Positions 1 through 8,186 of a stretch of DNA of 12,850 nt are shown here, piece by piece. This DNA comes from Bacteroidota bacterium (GTDB lineage: Bacteria > Bacteroidota > Kryptoniia > Kryptoniales > JAKASW01). Below the pieces are notes generated by a model that did not search any database, was not told the DNA's origin, and worked only from the letters and a program-made list of their open reading frames with translations. How positions within the stretch are numbered: the first letter of the stretch is position 1; every line of letters begins with the position of its first letter. The stretch is taken from positions 1-12,850 of the forward strand of contig JAJYOS010000077.1 of the NCBI GenBank assembly GCA_021796055.1, written 5' to 3'. The position numbers and the translations under genes are program-made.

Positions 1-424
1 GAAAGACTGGAAATCCGGCCTCTGAAAGATCTCCGTGCCTCACATCCAGACTGAGCTTTTCGCGGGCGAATCGGACAGCGCTCTCACCGAAGTCAGTCCC
101 GTAGACGTCCCAATTGGAATGTTTCTTTATACCGTTTATGAAAAAACCTGTTGCGCAGCCGACGTCAAGGAATCTTCCGGTTTGCTTCAGACGGTGCAGG
201 CGCTTTGCGTACGCCATGCCTTTCCCTTCCTCTCTTTCCCGGTCGAAGTCGTAATACGATGCCGAGTAGAAGATGTCCAGCTGCGCGGGGGTAGGCAGAG
301 GGTCGAAAAAAATCACACCGCACTGCGCGCATTCAACGAGATCGAAGTCGGTTTGATAGACGAGGTTGACCCTGCTGAGGAAACGTTTATCTTGGGCATT
401 GCCGCAGATCGGACACTCTTTCAT
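1..424 (-). CDS. Class I SAM-dependent methyltransferase with N-terminal zinc ribbon, 3' end outside window
   Basis: The first 141 residues are visible; the gene runs off the left edge. The ATG at 424-422 is preceded by AGGAG five bases upstream (430-434), which fixes the start. Residues 4-8 (CPICG) and 32-36 (CAQCG) form two cysteine pairs, a small zinc-ribbon-like module often found before Methyltransf_11/23-type domains. Residues 85-93 (FLDVGCATG) are the glycine-rich SAM-binding motif I, and D111 in GTDF is at the usual acidic position of motif II that contacts the SAM ribose. The protein is expected to be a cytosolic methyl donor enzyme; its acceptor cannot be read from the sequence. It follows the glycosyltransferase by 79 nt, so a glycan, glycolipid or small metabolite acceptor is a reasonable inference. 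The family call is secure, the substrate is not. Confidence 0.85.
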   Translation of the reverse strand, partial: MKECPICGNAQDKRFLSRVNLVYQTDFDLVECAQCGVIFFDPLPTPAQLDIFYSASYYDFDREREEGKGMAYAKRLHRLKQTGRFLDVGCATGFFINGIKKHSNWDVYGTDFGESAVRFAREKLSLDVRHGDLSEAGFPVF

Positions 425-503
425 GATGACTCCTGTTGCAAGTCCGGATGTGTCTGACAATTGATCTCAGATAAGAATATCTCAACGGCCATAAAATAGA
501 AAC

Positions 504-1625
504 TCAGTCCTCTACCTCTTTTCCCGTGTAGTATCGTTCAAGGCTGTCGACGACCGAACTCAAACTGAAAAGCTGTTCGACCCTTTTTCTCCCGGCTTCG
601 CCATGCGACCGTCGAACGTTCGGATCACGGACGAGTCTCAGAATGCCGTCCGCAAGCGATTTGTAATCCTTTGGCGGAACAAGGAGACCTGTTTCGTTAT
701 CGACAACGATGTCGAGCACACCGGCGCTTTTACTCGCGACAACAGGAAGCTTCATCGCCATCGCCTCGGCGAGTCCCAGCCCGAAGGATTCCTCGTGCGA
801 CGGAAATGCCAGGATGTCAAACGCCGTCAATAGACGGGGCACATCCTTTCTGAATCCGGTGAAGGTGACGACGTCTTTCAAACCGAGGTCTCCGGCGAGA
901 TTTCTTATTTTCGACTCATAAGGCCCTTCACCAAAACTCGCACCGCCGACAACGAGGAATTGCAGGTTCATACCCGACGAATCCGTCAAACTCTTTGCGG
1001 CCATCAGGAATTCTTCATGCCCTTTTCCAGGCGACATTCTGCCGACCATACCGATAAGAAGAGTGTTTTCAGGAATGCCAAGCTCGGCCCGCACCTCGGA
1101 CTTTCTGTAAAGCGAAGGATCGAACGTCTCGAGCGGTATCCCCGGGGGAAGGACATGGACTTTCGATTCGGGCACCGGACAGGTATTCAGAACGCTCCCC
1201 TTTATGTAATTGGAGATCGCAAATGTTCCCTGAAGCCTTCCGTACAGAAACCGGTGAAGCGGGTCGGTTTTCTTCACGCCGCTTGCCATATGTTTCGTCA
1301 GAAAAAATTTTGCGTCTGAAGACGCAAGCTTAAGAGCAGGAACCAGCCACCATAGATCGTGAGAAAGGTGAGTATGCACTACATCGAAGTCGTAGTCCCT
1401 CAGCAATCTGCTCAATTCTCTGATGGTACGGAACGCCTGTTTATCGTCACCCAGTAGGCCCACAGCCGGTATGCCGGCGGCGTAAGCCTCCTTGAGAATC
1501 GTCGACCTTGGCGTGCAGAGGAGGCTGACGTCATGGCCTCGTCTCCGCAATTCGCGGGATATCAGGACTGCCTGCATCTCGAGTCCGCCCCATGAACGTG
1601 AGCCGCATGACTGGAGAATCTTCAA
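504..1625 (-). CDS. Glycosyltransferase family 4 (GT-B fold)
   Basis: A 373-residue protein of normal length for GT4 enzymes, which transfer a sugar from a nucleotide-sugar donor to a glycan or lipid acceptor on the cytoplasmic face of the membrane. The N-terminal Rossmann half opens with a Gly-Gly loop (SWGGLEMQ, residues 11-18) typical of acceptor-binding GT4 domains. In the C-terminal half, R196 and K201 in VGRMSPGKG are the usual donor-phosphate contacts, and E279 with E287 form the E-x7-E motif (ESFGLGLAE). No signal peptide or membrane helix is seen. The start is TTG at 1625-1623: an in-frame stop lies 13 codons upstream with no ATG or GTG between, and AAGG sits eight bases ahead of the TTG. 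That AAGG falls inside a short hairpin. The gene lies 73 nt after the tolC-like gene and before a methyltransferase, which suggests surface-glycan work. Donor and acceptor are unknown. Confidence 0.88.
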   Translation of the reverse strand: MKILQSCGSRSWGGLEMQAVLISRELRRRGHDVSLLCTPRSTILKEAYAAGIPAVGLLGDDKQAFRTIRELSRLLRDYDFDVVHTHLSHDLWWLVPALKLASSDAKFFLTKHMASGVKKTDPLHRFLYGRLQGTFAISNYIKGSVLNTCPVPESKVHVLPPGIPLETFDPSLYRKSEVRAELGIPENTLLIGMVGRMSPGKGHEEFLMAAKSLTDSSGMNLQFLVVGGASFGEGPYESKIRNLAGDLGLKDVVTFTGFRKDVPRLLTAFDILAFPSHEESFGLGLAEAMAMKLPVVASKSAGVLDIVVDNETGLLVPPKDYKSLADGILRLVRDPNVRRSHGEAGRKRVEQLFSLSSVVDSLERYYTGKEVED

Positions 1626-1630
1626 GCTAT

Positions 1631-1647
1631 AAACCTTGCGAAGGTTT
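1631..1647 (-). promoter_or_regulatory. Small hairpin covering the glycosyltransferase ribosome-binding site
   Basis: AAACCTT-GCG-AAGGTTT is a perfect 7-bp inverted repeat with a 3-nt loop. In the minus-strand RNA its 3' arm contains AAGG, the only Shine-Dalgarno-like sequence ahead of the TTG start of the glycosyltransferase. If the hairpin forms it would hide that site and lower translation initiation. The repeat is seen directly; the regulatory role is inference, and the stem is short and only moderately stable. Confidence 0.4.
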
Positions 1648-1683
1648 GAAACCGGAAGACTTCATCGAACCCCGTCAAGGTCT

Positions 1684-1702
1684 GTAACCTTCGGAAGGTT
1701 AC
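1684..1702. repeat. Palindrome at the tolC-like stop codon, near-copy of the one at 1631-1647
   Basis: GTAACCTT-CGG-AAGGTTAC is a perfect 8-bp inverted repeat with a 3-nt loop that overlaps the TAA stop of the outer-membrane channel gene. Its core AACCTT-N3-AAGGTT is identical to the palindrome about 54 bp away. No T-run follows on the minus strand, so it is not a classical intrinsic terminator. It could be an RNA processing or stability hairpin, or one of a pair of protein-binding sites. Confidence 0.45.
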
Positions 1703-3027
1703 CATGCTTTTTCTCCGATTGCCTGCTGGAGTTCGTACCTCCCGATCACGTATTTGTACAGTGCCTGCAAGCGCATCAGCCTTGCCTGGGAGAGGGCTGT
1801 CTCCGCGTCGAGGAGATCGAGGTTCGTCACCGTCCCCGCCTCGTAGCGAATCCTGGCGAGGCTCAGCGCACTCTCCGCCTGCTGTACCGTTATGTCGCTC
1901 GTCTGCAGCTTGTCCAGGCTGGAACGAAGGTCGACAATTCCTCTCTGCACGTCGGCCTTCACTTCCTGAACGACGTTAGACTTGTACGATTCGGCCGCTT
2001 TCACACCCGCGCTGGCCTCCTCCTCCATGCTCTGTCTGCGGTAACCGCCGAAGAACGGAACGAATCCAGAAATCGGTATCTGAAGCTGAGCCGCCGCGGC
2101 AAAGTTTCCTCTCCACGCGTCAAGGTTCGGCTCGTAACCGTTCTTGAAACCCCAGGCAAAGGCCACATTGAGCGAAGGGTTGTCTACGGCAGATGCAACG
2201 TTGTAACGAGCCTGCGCCGTCGCAATCTCGTCGTTTGCCGATTTCAACTCCACTCGATTCTCCATAGCAATTCCGGTCAGGGAGTCCGGATTAAGCGACA
2301 GCGGCATCTCATTGAATTCGCCTGCGAGCCTGAGCGGTGAATCCTGGGAAATACCGAGCAACCGCCTGAGAACTATTTCGGTATTCGACAACGAATTTTC
2401 AAGGTTGATCATCTCGTCCTGGGCCGCTGCGACGCGAACCTGCGTCGTCAGAACGTCGAAGTCCGTCGCCGTTCCTGCCTCAACTTTCCTCTTCGTCATC
2501 AAAATATGTTCATTCAGCGTGTTTATTGCGTCGTCTTGAACGCGGATACTTCTCTGAAGAAACAGTACGGCATAAAAAGTCTGTATGGTCCTGTACGCCA
2601 GATCCTGGCGGACCAGCTCGTACCTGTCCTTTGCACTCTTCACCTGCGTCTTGGCGAGATCGATGTTTTTCTGTCGCCTGTTAAAGTCGTAAACCGTCCC
2701 GCTGAAGCCGACGTGTTCGTCGTAGTTGTTTGCCGGAGCCAGGACAATGTTTCCGAACCCGGGAAAACTAAAAGCCGGGATGGGACCTATGCGGGTGTAG
2801 TTGAGAGAGACGCCTCCTTCCGGATAGAGAGGACTCTTGCTTACCTTGACGCCAGCCTGCGAATCATTGACCTCTTCCGCCGCCTGTTGAATCGTGGGAT
2901 TGGTCGCAAGGACCATCCGAACGGCTTGGTTCACCGTCAGAGAGTCCGCGGGACCTGTTTGAGAGAAAGCCTGCGCCGACAGCGAAAGGAAGATCACCGT
3001 CAGCAATAGTATAATACGAGATTTCAT
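1699..3027 (-). CDS. TolC-family outer-membrane efflux channel
   Basis: An outer-membrane factor of about 442 residues, the usual size for this family, expected to form a trimeric beta-barrel and periplasmic alpha-tunnel through which the HlyD/MFS complex expels substrate. Residues 1-20 are a clear Sec signal peptide (Lys-Arg start, long hydrophobic run, Ala-Gln-Ala before the cleavage site); no lipobox cysteine follows. Two OEP repeats are visible: one opening with LTVNQAVRMVLATNPTIQQA and a second ending near the C-terminus with the characteristic RYEAGTVTNLDLLDAE. I chose the ATG at 3027-3025 because GGTGG lies five bases upstream and it places the signal peptide at the true N-terminus. 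A GTG at 3066 in the same frame would add 13 hydrophilic residues and is less likely. It follows the third pump gene by 62 nt and is the only channel gene in the locus. Confidence 0.9.
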   Translation of the reverse strand: MKSRIILLLTVIFLSLSAQAFSQTGPADSLTVNQAVRMVLATNPTIQQAAEEVNDSQAGVKVSKSPLYPEGGVSLNYTRIGPIPAFSFPGFGNIVLAPANNYDEHVGFSGTVYDFNRRQKNIDLAKTQVKSAKDRYELVRQDLAYRTIQTFYAVLFLQRSIRVQDDAINTLNEHILMTKRKVEAGTATDFDVLTTQVRVAAAQDEMINLENSLSNTEIVLRRLLGISQDSPLRLAGEFNEMPLSLNPDSLTGIAMENRVELKSANDEIATAQARYNVASAVDNPSLNVAFAWGFKNGYEPNLDAWRGNFAAAAQLQIPISGFVPFFGGYRRQSMEEEASAGVKAAESYKSNVVQEVKADVQRGIVDLRSSLDKLQTSDITVQQAESALSLARIRYEAGTVTNLDLLDAETALSQARLMRLQALYKYVIGRYELQQAIGEKAW

Positions 3028-3089
3028 TATTTCCACCATTGTTTGAGATACGTGTTTAAAAATCACTTTTAAAAACTCCAGTCTATTGT

Positions 3090-4730
3090 CTATTCCATCG
3101 CGACAATTTTCTCGCCGTGCTCTTTCTTCTTCCTGCTTCTCAGGAAGAGTACGGGAACAACGCAGAGGAAGGTTATCGCGGCAGCAATGAAGAAATCGTC
3201 ATCCACTGCCGATACGAATGCCTGCTGACTGACGTTGTAAACAAGAAGGGCCTGTGCCCGCGCCGACGAGATGGCGGCGTTACCTCCGACCGCCTGCTGG
3301 GCAAATGACTTGAGCATTGTCAGAGCATTCCTCACCGCCGGTGAATATTTGTTCACCGCCTGTCCGTAAATGGTTTCGTGAAAAGCTGTGCGGTCGGTCA
3401 GCAAAGTCCCCATTATCGCGACTCCGAAACTGCCGCCTACCTGCCTCAGCACGTTGTAGAGACCTGACGCTCTTGCCATCTTCTCTTTCGGTACATCGGA
3501 AAGCGATAGCGAGCTCAACGGAGTGAATATGAAACCCATCCCAAGTCCGCGCAGGTAAATCGATATCATAACCGAGTGGGTTTCGGAAAACAGCGACAGG
3601 AAATGGTTGCTGAAGAGGCTCAAAGCCAAAACAATAACACCATAAAGGGCCAAATACTTCGGATTAAGTCTGTCGGACAAGTATCCCGCGAGCGGACCCA
3701 TCGTTCCCTGGAGGAAACCCAGCGGCAGGAAAAGCGACCCCGCCTGGAACGCGGTATATCCCAATCCGTTCTGCAGATACAACGGCAGAAGGAAAGTGCT
3801 GCCGAACATTCCCATTCCGAAAATGAAAAGGACGAGGTTAGCCATGGCAAAGTTGAAGTTCTTCATCAGGCTCAGATCGACGAGCGGTTCACGCGTGTTC
3901 AATTCCACAGCGATGAAAGCCACCAGTCCTATAAGCGATAACGCGAAGCAGGATAGAATGAACGGCGATGTCCACCCGCCGGTGTTCCAATCCGCATCCC
4001 CATCCGACAGCGCGAGGAGCAGACTCGTGAGAAACAGCGCCATCGAGATGAAGCCGGCTGCGTCGAACGAGCGGGATTTCTGCGACTGGTATTCGCGTTG
4101 TATAACCAGCGTGGCGAAGATGGCTACGATTCCGATGGGTACGTTTATGTCATATATCGAATGCCAGGCAAAATTATCGATAAGATAGCCGCCGAGCGTG
4201 GGACCGAGAGAGACCGATGCGGCGGAAGCGACCGACCAGAACCCGATGGCCGTCCCGCGCTTTTCGGGAGGAAACTCTCTCATGACAATGGCCATGCCGA
4301 CCGGCATCAGGAGTCCTCCACCGATGCCCTGGATCACACGAAACGCGATAAGTGCCGTAATGCTCCATGATAATGAACATAACAGTGATCCGGCGGTAAA
4401 TAGAGTGAGTGCCGTAGCGTAAGTTTTTTTGTAGCCGAACCTGTCGGCGATCCATCCTGAGGTCGGCAACATTGTCGCCAGAGCCAGCAGGTATCCTGTC
4501 GCTACCCATTTAGCGGTATCCACACCGACTCCGAAAGTTGCCATTATGGTCGGCATCGAGACATCCACGATGCTCGAATCGAGGACGACCATGAATGTCC
4601 CGAACATGACATTAACCAGCACCCACCATTTATACGACGGGTGCTGATGATTGGGAATTCCTATTGTATCAGAAAGGGACTTTTCGCTCCCGTTTGTATT
4701 AAGATGTGAATCGTGATTATTGTTATTCAT
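3090..4730 (-). CDS. DHA2-family MFS multidrug efflux transporter (EmrB/QacA-like), copy 3 in transcription order
   Basis: A 546-residue inner-membrane proton antiporter with the 14-helix DHA2 layout. Signatures are in order: helix 1 motif around residues 49-60 (VLDSSIVDVSMP), motif A at about 92-103 (GWIADRFGYKKT) in the loop after helix 2, motif B around 127-143 (FRVIQGIGGG), and the antiporter motif C around 165-183. The family usually has Asn where D56 stands. It would hand drugs or other amphiphiles to the adaptor and TolC-like channel. The ATG at 4730-4728 is preferred over an in-frame TTG at 4745; only a weak GGAA precedes it. The N-terminal 30 residues are polar, rich in Asn and His, and probably cytosolic. 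It ends in Ala-Met-Glu like the other two pumps. It is clearly closest to the copy immediately upstream (4864-6495). The substrate is unknown. Confidence 0.92.
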   Translation of the reverse strand: MNNNNHDSHLNTNGSEKSLSDTIGIPNHQHPSYKWWVLVNVMFGTFMVVLDSSIVDVSMPTIMATFGVGVDTAKWVATGYLLALATMLPTSGWIADRFGYKKTYATALTLFTAGSLLCSLSWSITALIAFRVIQGIGGGLLMPVGMAIVMREFPPEKRGTAIGFWSVASAASVSLGPTLGGYLIDNFAWHSIYDINVPIGIVAIFATLVIQREYQSQKSRSFDAAGFISMALFLTSLLLALSDGDADWNTGGWTSPFILSCFALSLIGLVAFIAVELNTREPLVDLSLMKNFNFAMANLVLFIFGMGMFGSTFLLPLYLQNGLGYTAFQAGSLFLPLGFLQGTMGPLAGYLSDRLNPKYLALYGVIVLALSLFSNHFLSLFSETHSVMISIYLRGLGMGFIFTPLSSLSLSDVPKEKMARASGLYNVLRQVGGSFGVAIMGTLLTDRTAFHETIYGQAVNKYSPAVRNALTMLKSFAQQAVGGNAAISSARAQALLVYNVSQQAFVSAVDDDFFIAAAITFLCVVPVLFLRSRKKKEHGEKIVAME

Positions 4731-4863
4731 TTCCAAGTGTATCAAAGAAATATTTCAACATGCTGAGATCCTGGAAGAAGAACCGGGCAGTAATCGAAGT
4801 TCCATCGTTCCATTGACCGGCTATCGTAATCTTCCGACATTCCAAAACTCCCTCTCCCTCCCG

Positions 4864-6495
4864 CTATTCCATCGCAACGACTTTCACCTTCTCGCCTTTC
4901 CGTTTCTTGTACCGCAGGAATAATATCGGGACAAGGCAAAGAACAGTTATTGCGGCCGCTACCAGGAAATCGTCGTCGACCGCGGATACGAAGGCCTGCT
5001 GGCTGATCTGGTATCCCAGAAGCGCCTCCGCTCTCATAGCGGACATCGACAAGGTTCCGCCCACCGCGTGCTGAGAAAAATTCTTAAGCCCGAGCAGGAC
5101 GTTCTGCACCACGGGAGAAGCCGGGCTGACGGATTGCCCATACATCGTGTCATGGAAAATTGTCCGGTCAGTCAGAAGCGTTCCCATTATTGCCACGCCG
5201 AAGCTGCCGCCGACCTGTCTGATGACATTGAAGAGCCCCGACGCCTGGGCCATACGCTCCCGGGGAATATCTGAAAGCGAAAGTGTGTTCAGCGGCGTAA
5301 ATATGAGTGCCATCCCGAAGCCGCGCAGGTAAAGTGAAACCATAATGTCCGACGTCATCGAGAAGAGAGAAAGAAAATGATTAACAAAGAGGCTCATCGC
5401 CAGAAGAATGATTCCAACCCCGGCAATGATTTTGGGATTCAGCTTATCCGAAAGCGCGCCGGATATCGGACCCATCACAGCCATTATCAATCCGAGAGGC
5501 AGGAAGAGCGAGCCCGCCTGAAACGCGGTGTATCCGAGTCCGTTCTGCAGGTAAAGCGGAAGGAGGAAAGTACTTCCGAACATTCCCATACCGAAAATGA
5601 ACAGAACAAGATTTGACATGCCGAAGTTGAAATTCTTCAGCAGCCTGAGTTCGATCAGAGGATGTTTAATGTTAAACTCGACGGAAAGAAAGACGACGAG
5701 CCCGATCAGCGACAGGGCGAAGCACCCTAATATGAACGGCGATGTCCAGCCTCCGGTGTTCCACGACGCATTGCCGTCGGAGAGAGCAATAAGCAGAGGC
5801 GCGAGAAAAGTCACAATGGAAAGGAACCCTATGATATCGAAAGAGCGGCCGCTTTGAATCTTGTATTCACGCTGTATCACGAGGGTCGCGAAAACGCCCA
5901 CGATCCCGACCGGTACATTAATGTCAAATATCGAATGCCATGCGAAGTTGTCGATGAGATATCCGCCCAGAGTGGGGCCGAGAGAAACCGACGCGGCGGC
6001 GGCGATCGCCCAGAAGCCGAGAGCGGTGCCTCGTTTCTCGGGAGGGAACTCACGCACGACTATAGCCATACCGACGGGCATTAACAGGCCACCGCCCGCG
6101 CCCTGGATCGCCCGGAACATGATTAACGCGGTCATGTTCCATGAAATCGAACAGAGCAACGATCCCGCCGTGAACAGTGCCAGCCCGAGGCTGTAAGTCT
6201 TCCTGAAACCGAAATGATCGGCAATCCAGCCGGATGTCGGAAGAAGAATGGCAAAAGCCAGGAGGTAGGCCGTAGCAATCCATTTTACCGTATCGATCCC
6301 GACGCCGAACGTCGCCATGACCTTCGCAAGCGACACATCAACGATCGTCGAATCGAGAACCACCATGAAGGTTCCCATCATCACATTCGCAAGAACCCAC
6401 CACTTGTACGAAGGATGTTCATGATGCGGGACTCCGATGCTGCCGGAGAGCCCGGAACCGTTCGATCTATTTGGGAAATTTCCATTTGTTTTCAT
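4864..6495 (-). CDS. DHA2-family MFS multidrug efflux transporter (EmrB/QacA-like), copy 2 in transcription order
   Basis: A 543-residue, 14-helix transporter, full length and intact. It carries the helix 1 motif VLDSTIVDVSLAKVM (about residues 47-61), motif A around 89-100 (GWIADHFGFRKT), motif B (FRAIQGAGGG) and motif C. As in the next copy, Asp replaces the family's usual Asn in helix 1; in addition the usual Pro after the helix 1 motif is Ala here. The ATG at 6495-6493 directly follows an in-frame TTG; AGAGAG about seven bases upstream supports the ATG. The gap to the preceding pump is 70 nt and to the following pump 133 nt. Long stretches identical to the downstream copy, for example NFAWHSI followed by a near-identical DINVP segment, show these two arose by a more recent duplication than the first pump. 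Role in efflux is inferred from family and neighbours; no substrate can be named. Confidence 0.92.
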   Translation of the reverse strand: MKTNGNFPNRSNGSGLSGSIGVPHHEHPSYKWWVLANVMMGTFMVVLDSTIVDVSLAKVMATFGVGIDTVKWIATAYLLAFAILLPTSGWIADHFGFRKTYSLGLALFTAGSLLCSISWNMTALIMFRAIQGAGGGLLMPVGMAIVVREFPPEKRGTALGFWAIAAAASVSLGPTLGGYLIDNFAWHSIFDINVPVGIVGVFATLVIQREYKIQSGRSFDIIGFLSIVTFLAPLLIALSDGNASWNTGGWTSPFILGCFALSLIGLVVFLSVEFNIKHPLIELRLLKNFNFGMSNLVLFIFGMGMFGSTFLLPLYLQNGLGYTAFQAGSLFLPLGLIMAVMGPISGALSDKLNPKIIAGVGIILLAMSLFVNHFLSLFSMTSDIMVSLYLRGFGMALIFTPLNTLSLSDIPRERMAQASGLFNVIRQVGGSFGVAIMGTLLTDRTIFHDTMYGQSVSPASPVVQNVLLGLKNFSQHAVGGTLSMSAMRAEALLGYQISQQAFVSAVDDDFLVAAAITVLCLVPILFLRYKKRKGEKVKVVAME

Positions 6496-6565
6496 CAAGT
6501 TTCTCTCTATATAAAATTGGGTTGATAAGAATGTTTTCGTTCGTTCCTATTCCACCGGAAACGTC

Positions 6566-8176
6566 TCACTCCATCGCCGGGGCTCTCACTCCGACGCCGG
6601 ATCTTTTCCGACGCAGGAAGAAGATCGGCACAAGACACACTATCGTTATCACGCCGGCGACGAGGAAGGCATCGTTAACTGCGGAAACAAAAGCCTGCTT
6701 CATCAGGTGGCCGATAATCAGCGCTCTCCCCCGAAGTATGGATTGCGGTATCGAACCGCCAATCGCATGCTGGGAAAACAGTTCCAACCCGCGGATCACT
6801 TTCTGAAAAGAGGCGGAATGATCGTTGACGACCATGCCATAAGACGCTGTGTGGAAGATGAGCCTGCGTGTCAGCAGTGTTCCAAACATTGCCACACCGA
6901 AGCTCCCTCCAACCTGGCGGATCACGTTGAACAAACCCGATGCCTGCGCCATTTTGTTTTTTTGAACATTCGTGAGTGCCAGCGTACTCAGCGGGGTAAA
7001 CATCAGGCCCATTGCAAAACCTCTCAGGTACAGGGGAAGCATTATTTGAGAGTGCATCGAGAAGAGCGAAAGGAAATAATTCAGGTACATGCTTATTCCG
7101 AGGAGAATTATGCCGATCGCGGCAGGGATTCTAGCATCGACCCTGTCGGACAGAAAACCGGCAACAGGCGCCATGATCCCCTGCAATATCCCGACCGGGA
7201 GGAACACGAGACCCGCCTGGAACGGAGTGTAATTCAATGAATTCTGCAGGTATAAGGGCATTAAGAACGTGCTTCCGAACATCCCGAGCCCGAAGATAAA
7301 GAGGATGATGTTTGTAATCCCGAAGTTGAAATCTTTCAGCAGTCTCAGCTCTATCAGCGGATGTCTGACTTTGAATTCGGTTACCAGAAAAACAATCAGG
7401 CCGACCAAAGACAGTGCAAGGCAAGTCAGGATGAAAGTGGAAGTCCATCCACCGGTGTTCCACGACGCATTGCCGTCCGTCAGCGCCAGGAGAAGGAAAG
7501 TCAGGAATACAGCTACGGAGGCGAATCCGAGTAAATCGAAGCTGCGCGTATGCTCGGTCTTGTACTCACGCTGAATGACGATTGTCGCGAAGACACCGAG
7601 TATCCCGACAGGGACGTTCACATAAAAGATGGTGTGCCACGAGAAATTGTCTATCAGGTAGCCGCCGATGAGGGGTCCGAAAGAGACGGACGCCGCAGCC
7701 GCGATAGACCAGAACCCCAGCGCGATGCCGCGTCTTTCGGGAGGGAATTCACGTGTGACAATCGCCATGCCGACCGGCATCAGGAAACCTGCACCCGCAC
7801 CTTGAATAATTCGAAAAATGACCAATATGTTCTCATCCCAGGCCATCCCGCAGAGGAATGATCCGATCGTGAAGAGAGCCAGTGCCAGCGCGTAAGTCCG
7901 CTTGTAGCCGAAGTGATCCGCCACCCAGCCCGAGGTAGGGAGCATAACCGCAAGCACAAGGAGGTACGCGGTCATTACCCACTCTATTTTATCGATGGTC
8001 ACGCCGAATGTCGCCATGATCTTCGGTAGCCCGACATTGACAATGGTGGAGTCGAGGACCGCCATGAATGTTCCGATCATGACGTTCGCCAGAACCAGCC
8101 ATTTGTACATCCTGTGACTCTGGTGAAGCACAGATATTTGACCGCGGACCGATCCGGCGTTCAGCGCGAGCGACAT
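6566..8176 (-). CDS. DHA2-family MFS multidrug efflux transporter (EmrB/QacA-like), copy 1 in transcription order
   Basis: A 536-residue, 14-helix transporter directly after the adaptor gene: its ATG at 8176 lies 10 nt beyond the hlyD-like stop, and AGGA overlaps that stop codon region, so the two are probably translationally linked. Helix 1 has the standard family motif VLDSTIVNVGLPKIM (Asn retained), followed by motif A at about 83-94 (GWVADHFGYKRT), motif B (FRIIQGAGAG) and motif C. The post-motif-C segment IFYVNVPVG is also the common family form, whereas the other two copies have Asp in place of Tyr. This copy is therefore probably the least derived of the three and the likely default partner of the adaptor. 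It ends in Ala-Met-Glu like its paralogues. Substrate unknown. Confidence 0.92.
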   Translation of the reverse strand: MSLALNAGSVRGQISVLHQSHRMYKWLVLANVMIGTFMAVLDSTIVNVGLPKIMATFGVTIDKIEWVMTAYLLVLAVMLPTSGWVADHFGYKRTYALALALFTIGSFLCGMAWDENILVIFRIIQGAGAGFLMPVGMAIVTREFPPERRGIALGFWSIAAAASVSFGPLIGGYLIDNFSWHTIFYVNVPVGILGVFATIVIQREYKTEHTRSFDLLGFASVAVFLTFLLLALTDGNASWNTGGWTSTFILTCLALSLVGLIVFLVTEFKVRHPLIELRLLKDFNFGITNIILFIFGLGMFGSTFLMPLYLQNSLNYTPFQAGLVFLPVGILQGIMAPVAGFLSDRVDARIPAAIGIILLGISMYLNYFLSLFSMHSQIMLPLYLRGFAMGLMFTPLSTLALTNVQKNKMAQASGLFNVIRQVGGSFGVAMFGTLLTRRLIFHTASYGMVVNDHSASFQKVIRGLELFSQHAIGGSIPQSILRGRALIIGHLMKQAFVSAVNDAFLVAGVITIVCLVPIFFLRRKRSGVGVRAPAME

Positions 8177-8186
8177 TTTCCCGTTC

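Noticed and set aside
1684..1702. Palindrome after the tolC-like stop considered as an operon terminator
   Set aside because: The stem is short and lacks a following T-tract on the transcribed strand, so termination there cannot be claimed.
1636..2340. Plus-strand open frame of 234 codons
   Set aside because: It lies antisense to the tolC-like gene, has an Arg/His-rich composition typical of a shadow frame, and shows no domain.
3028..3066. GTG start for the tolC-like gene, 13 codons upstream of the chosen ATG
   Set aside because: It would put hydrophilic residues before the signal peptide, and the ATG at 3027 has a well-placed GGTGG.
6496..6565. Possible internal promoter (TATATA) between the first and second pump genes
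   Set aside because: No -35-like hexamer at suitable spacing; AT-rich sequence before the ribosome-binding site explains it.
6707..7240. Plus-strand open frame of 177 codons
   Set aside because: It is antisense to the first pump gene, whose protein motifs are unmistakable; the plus frame has no family features.
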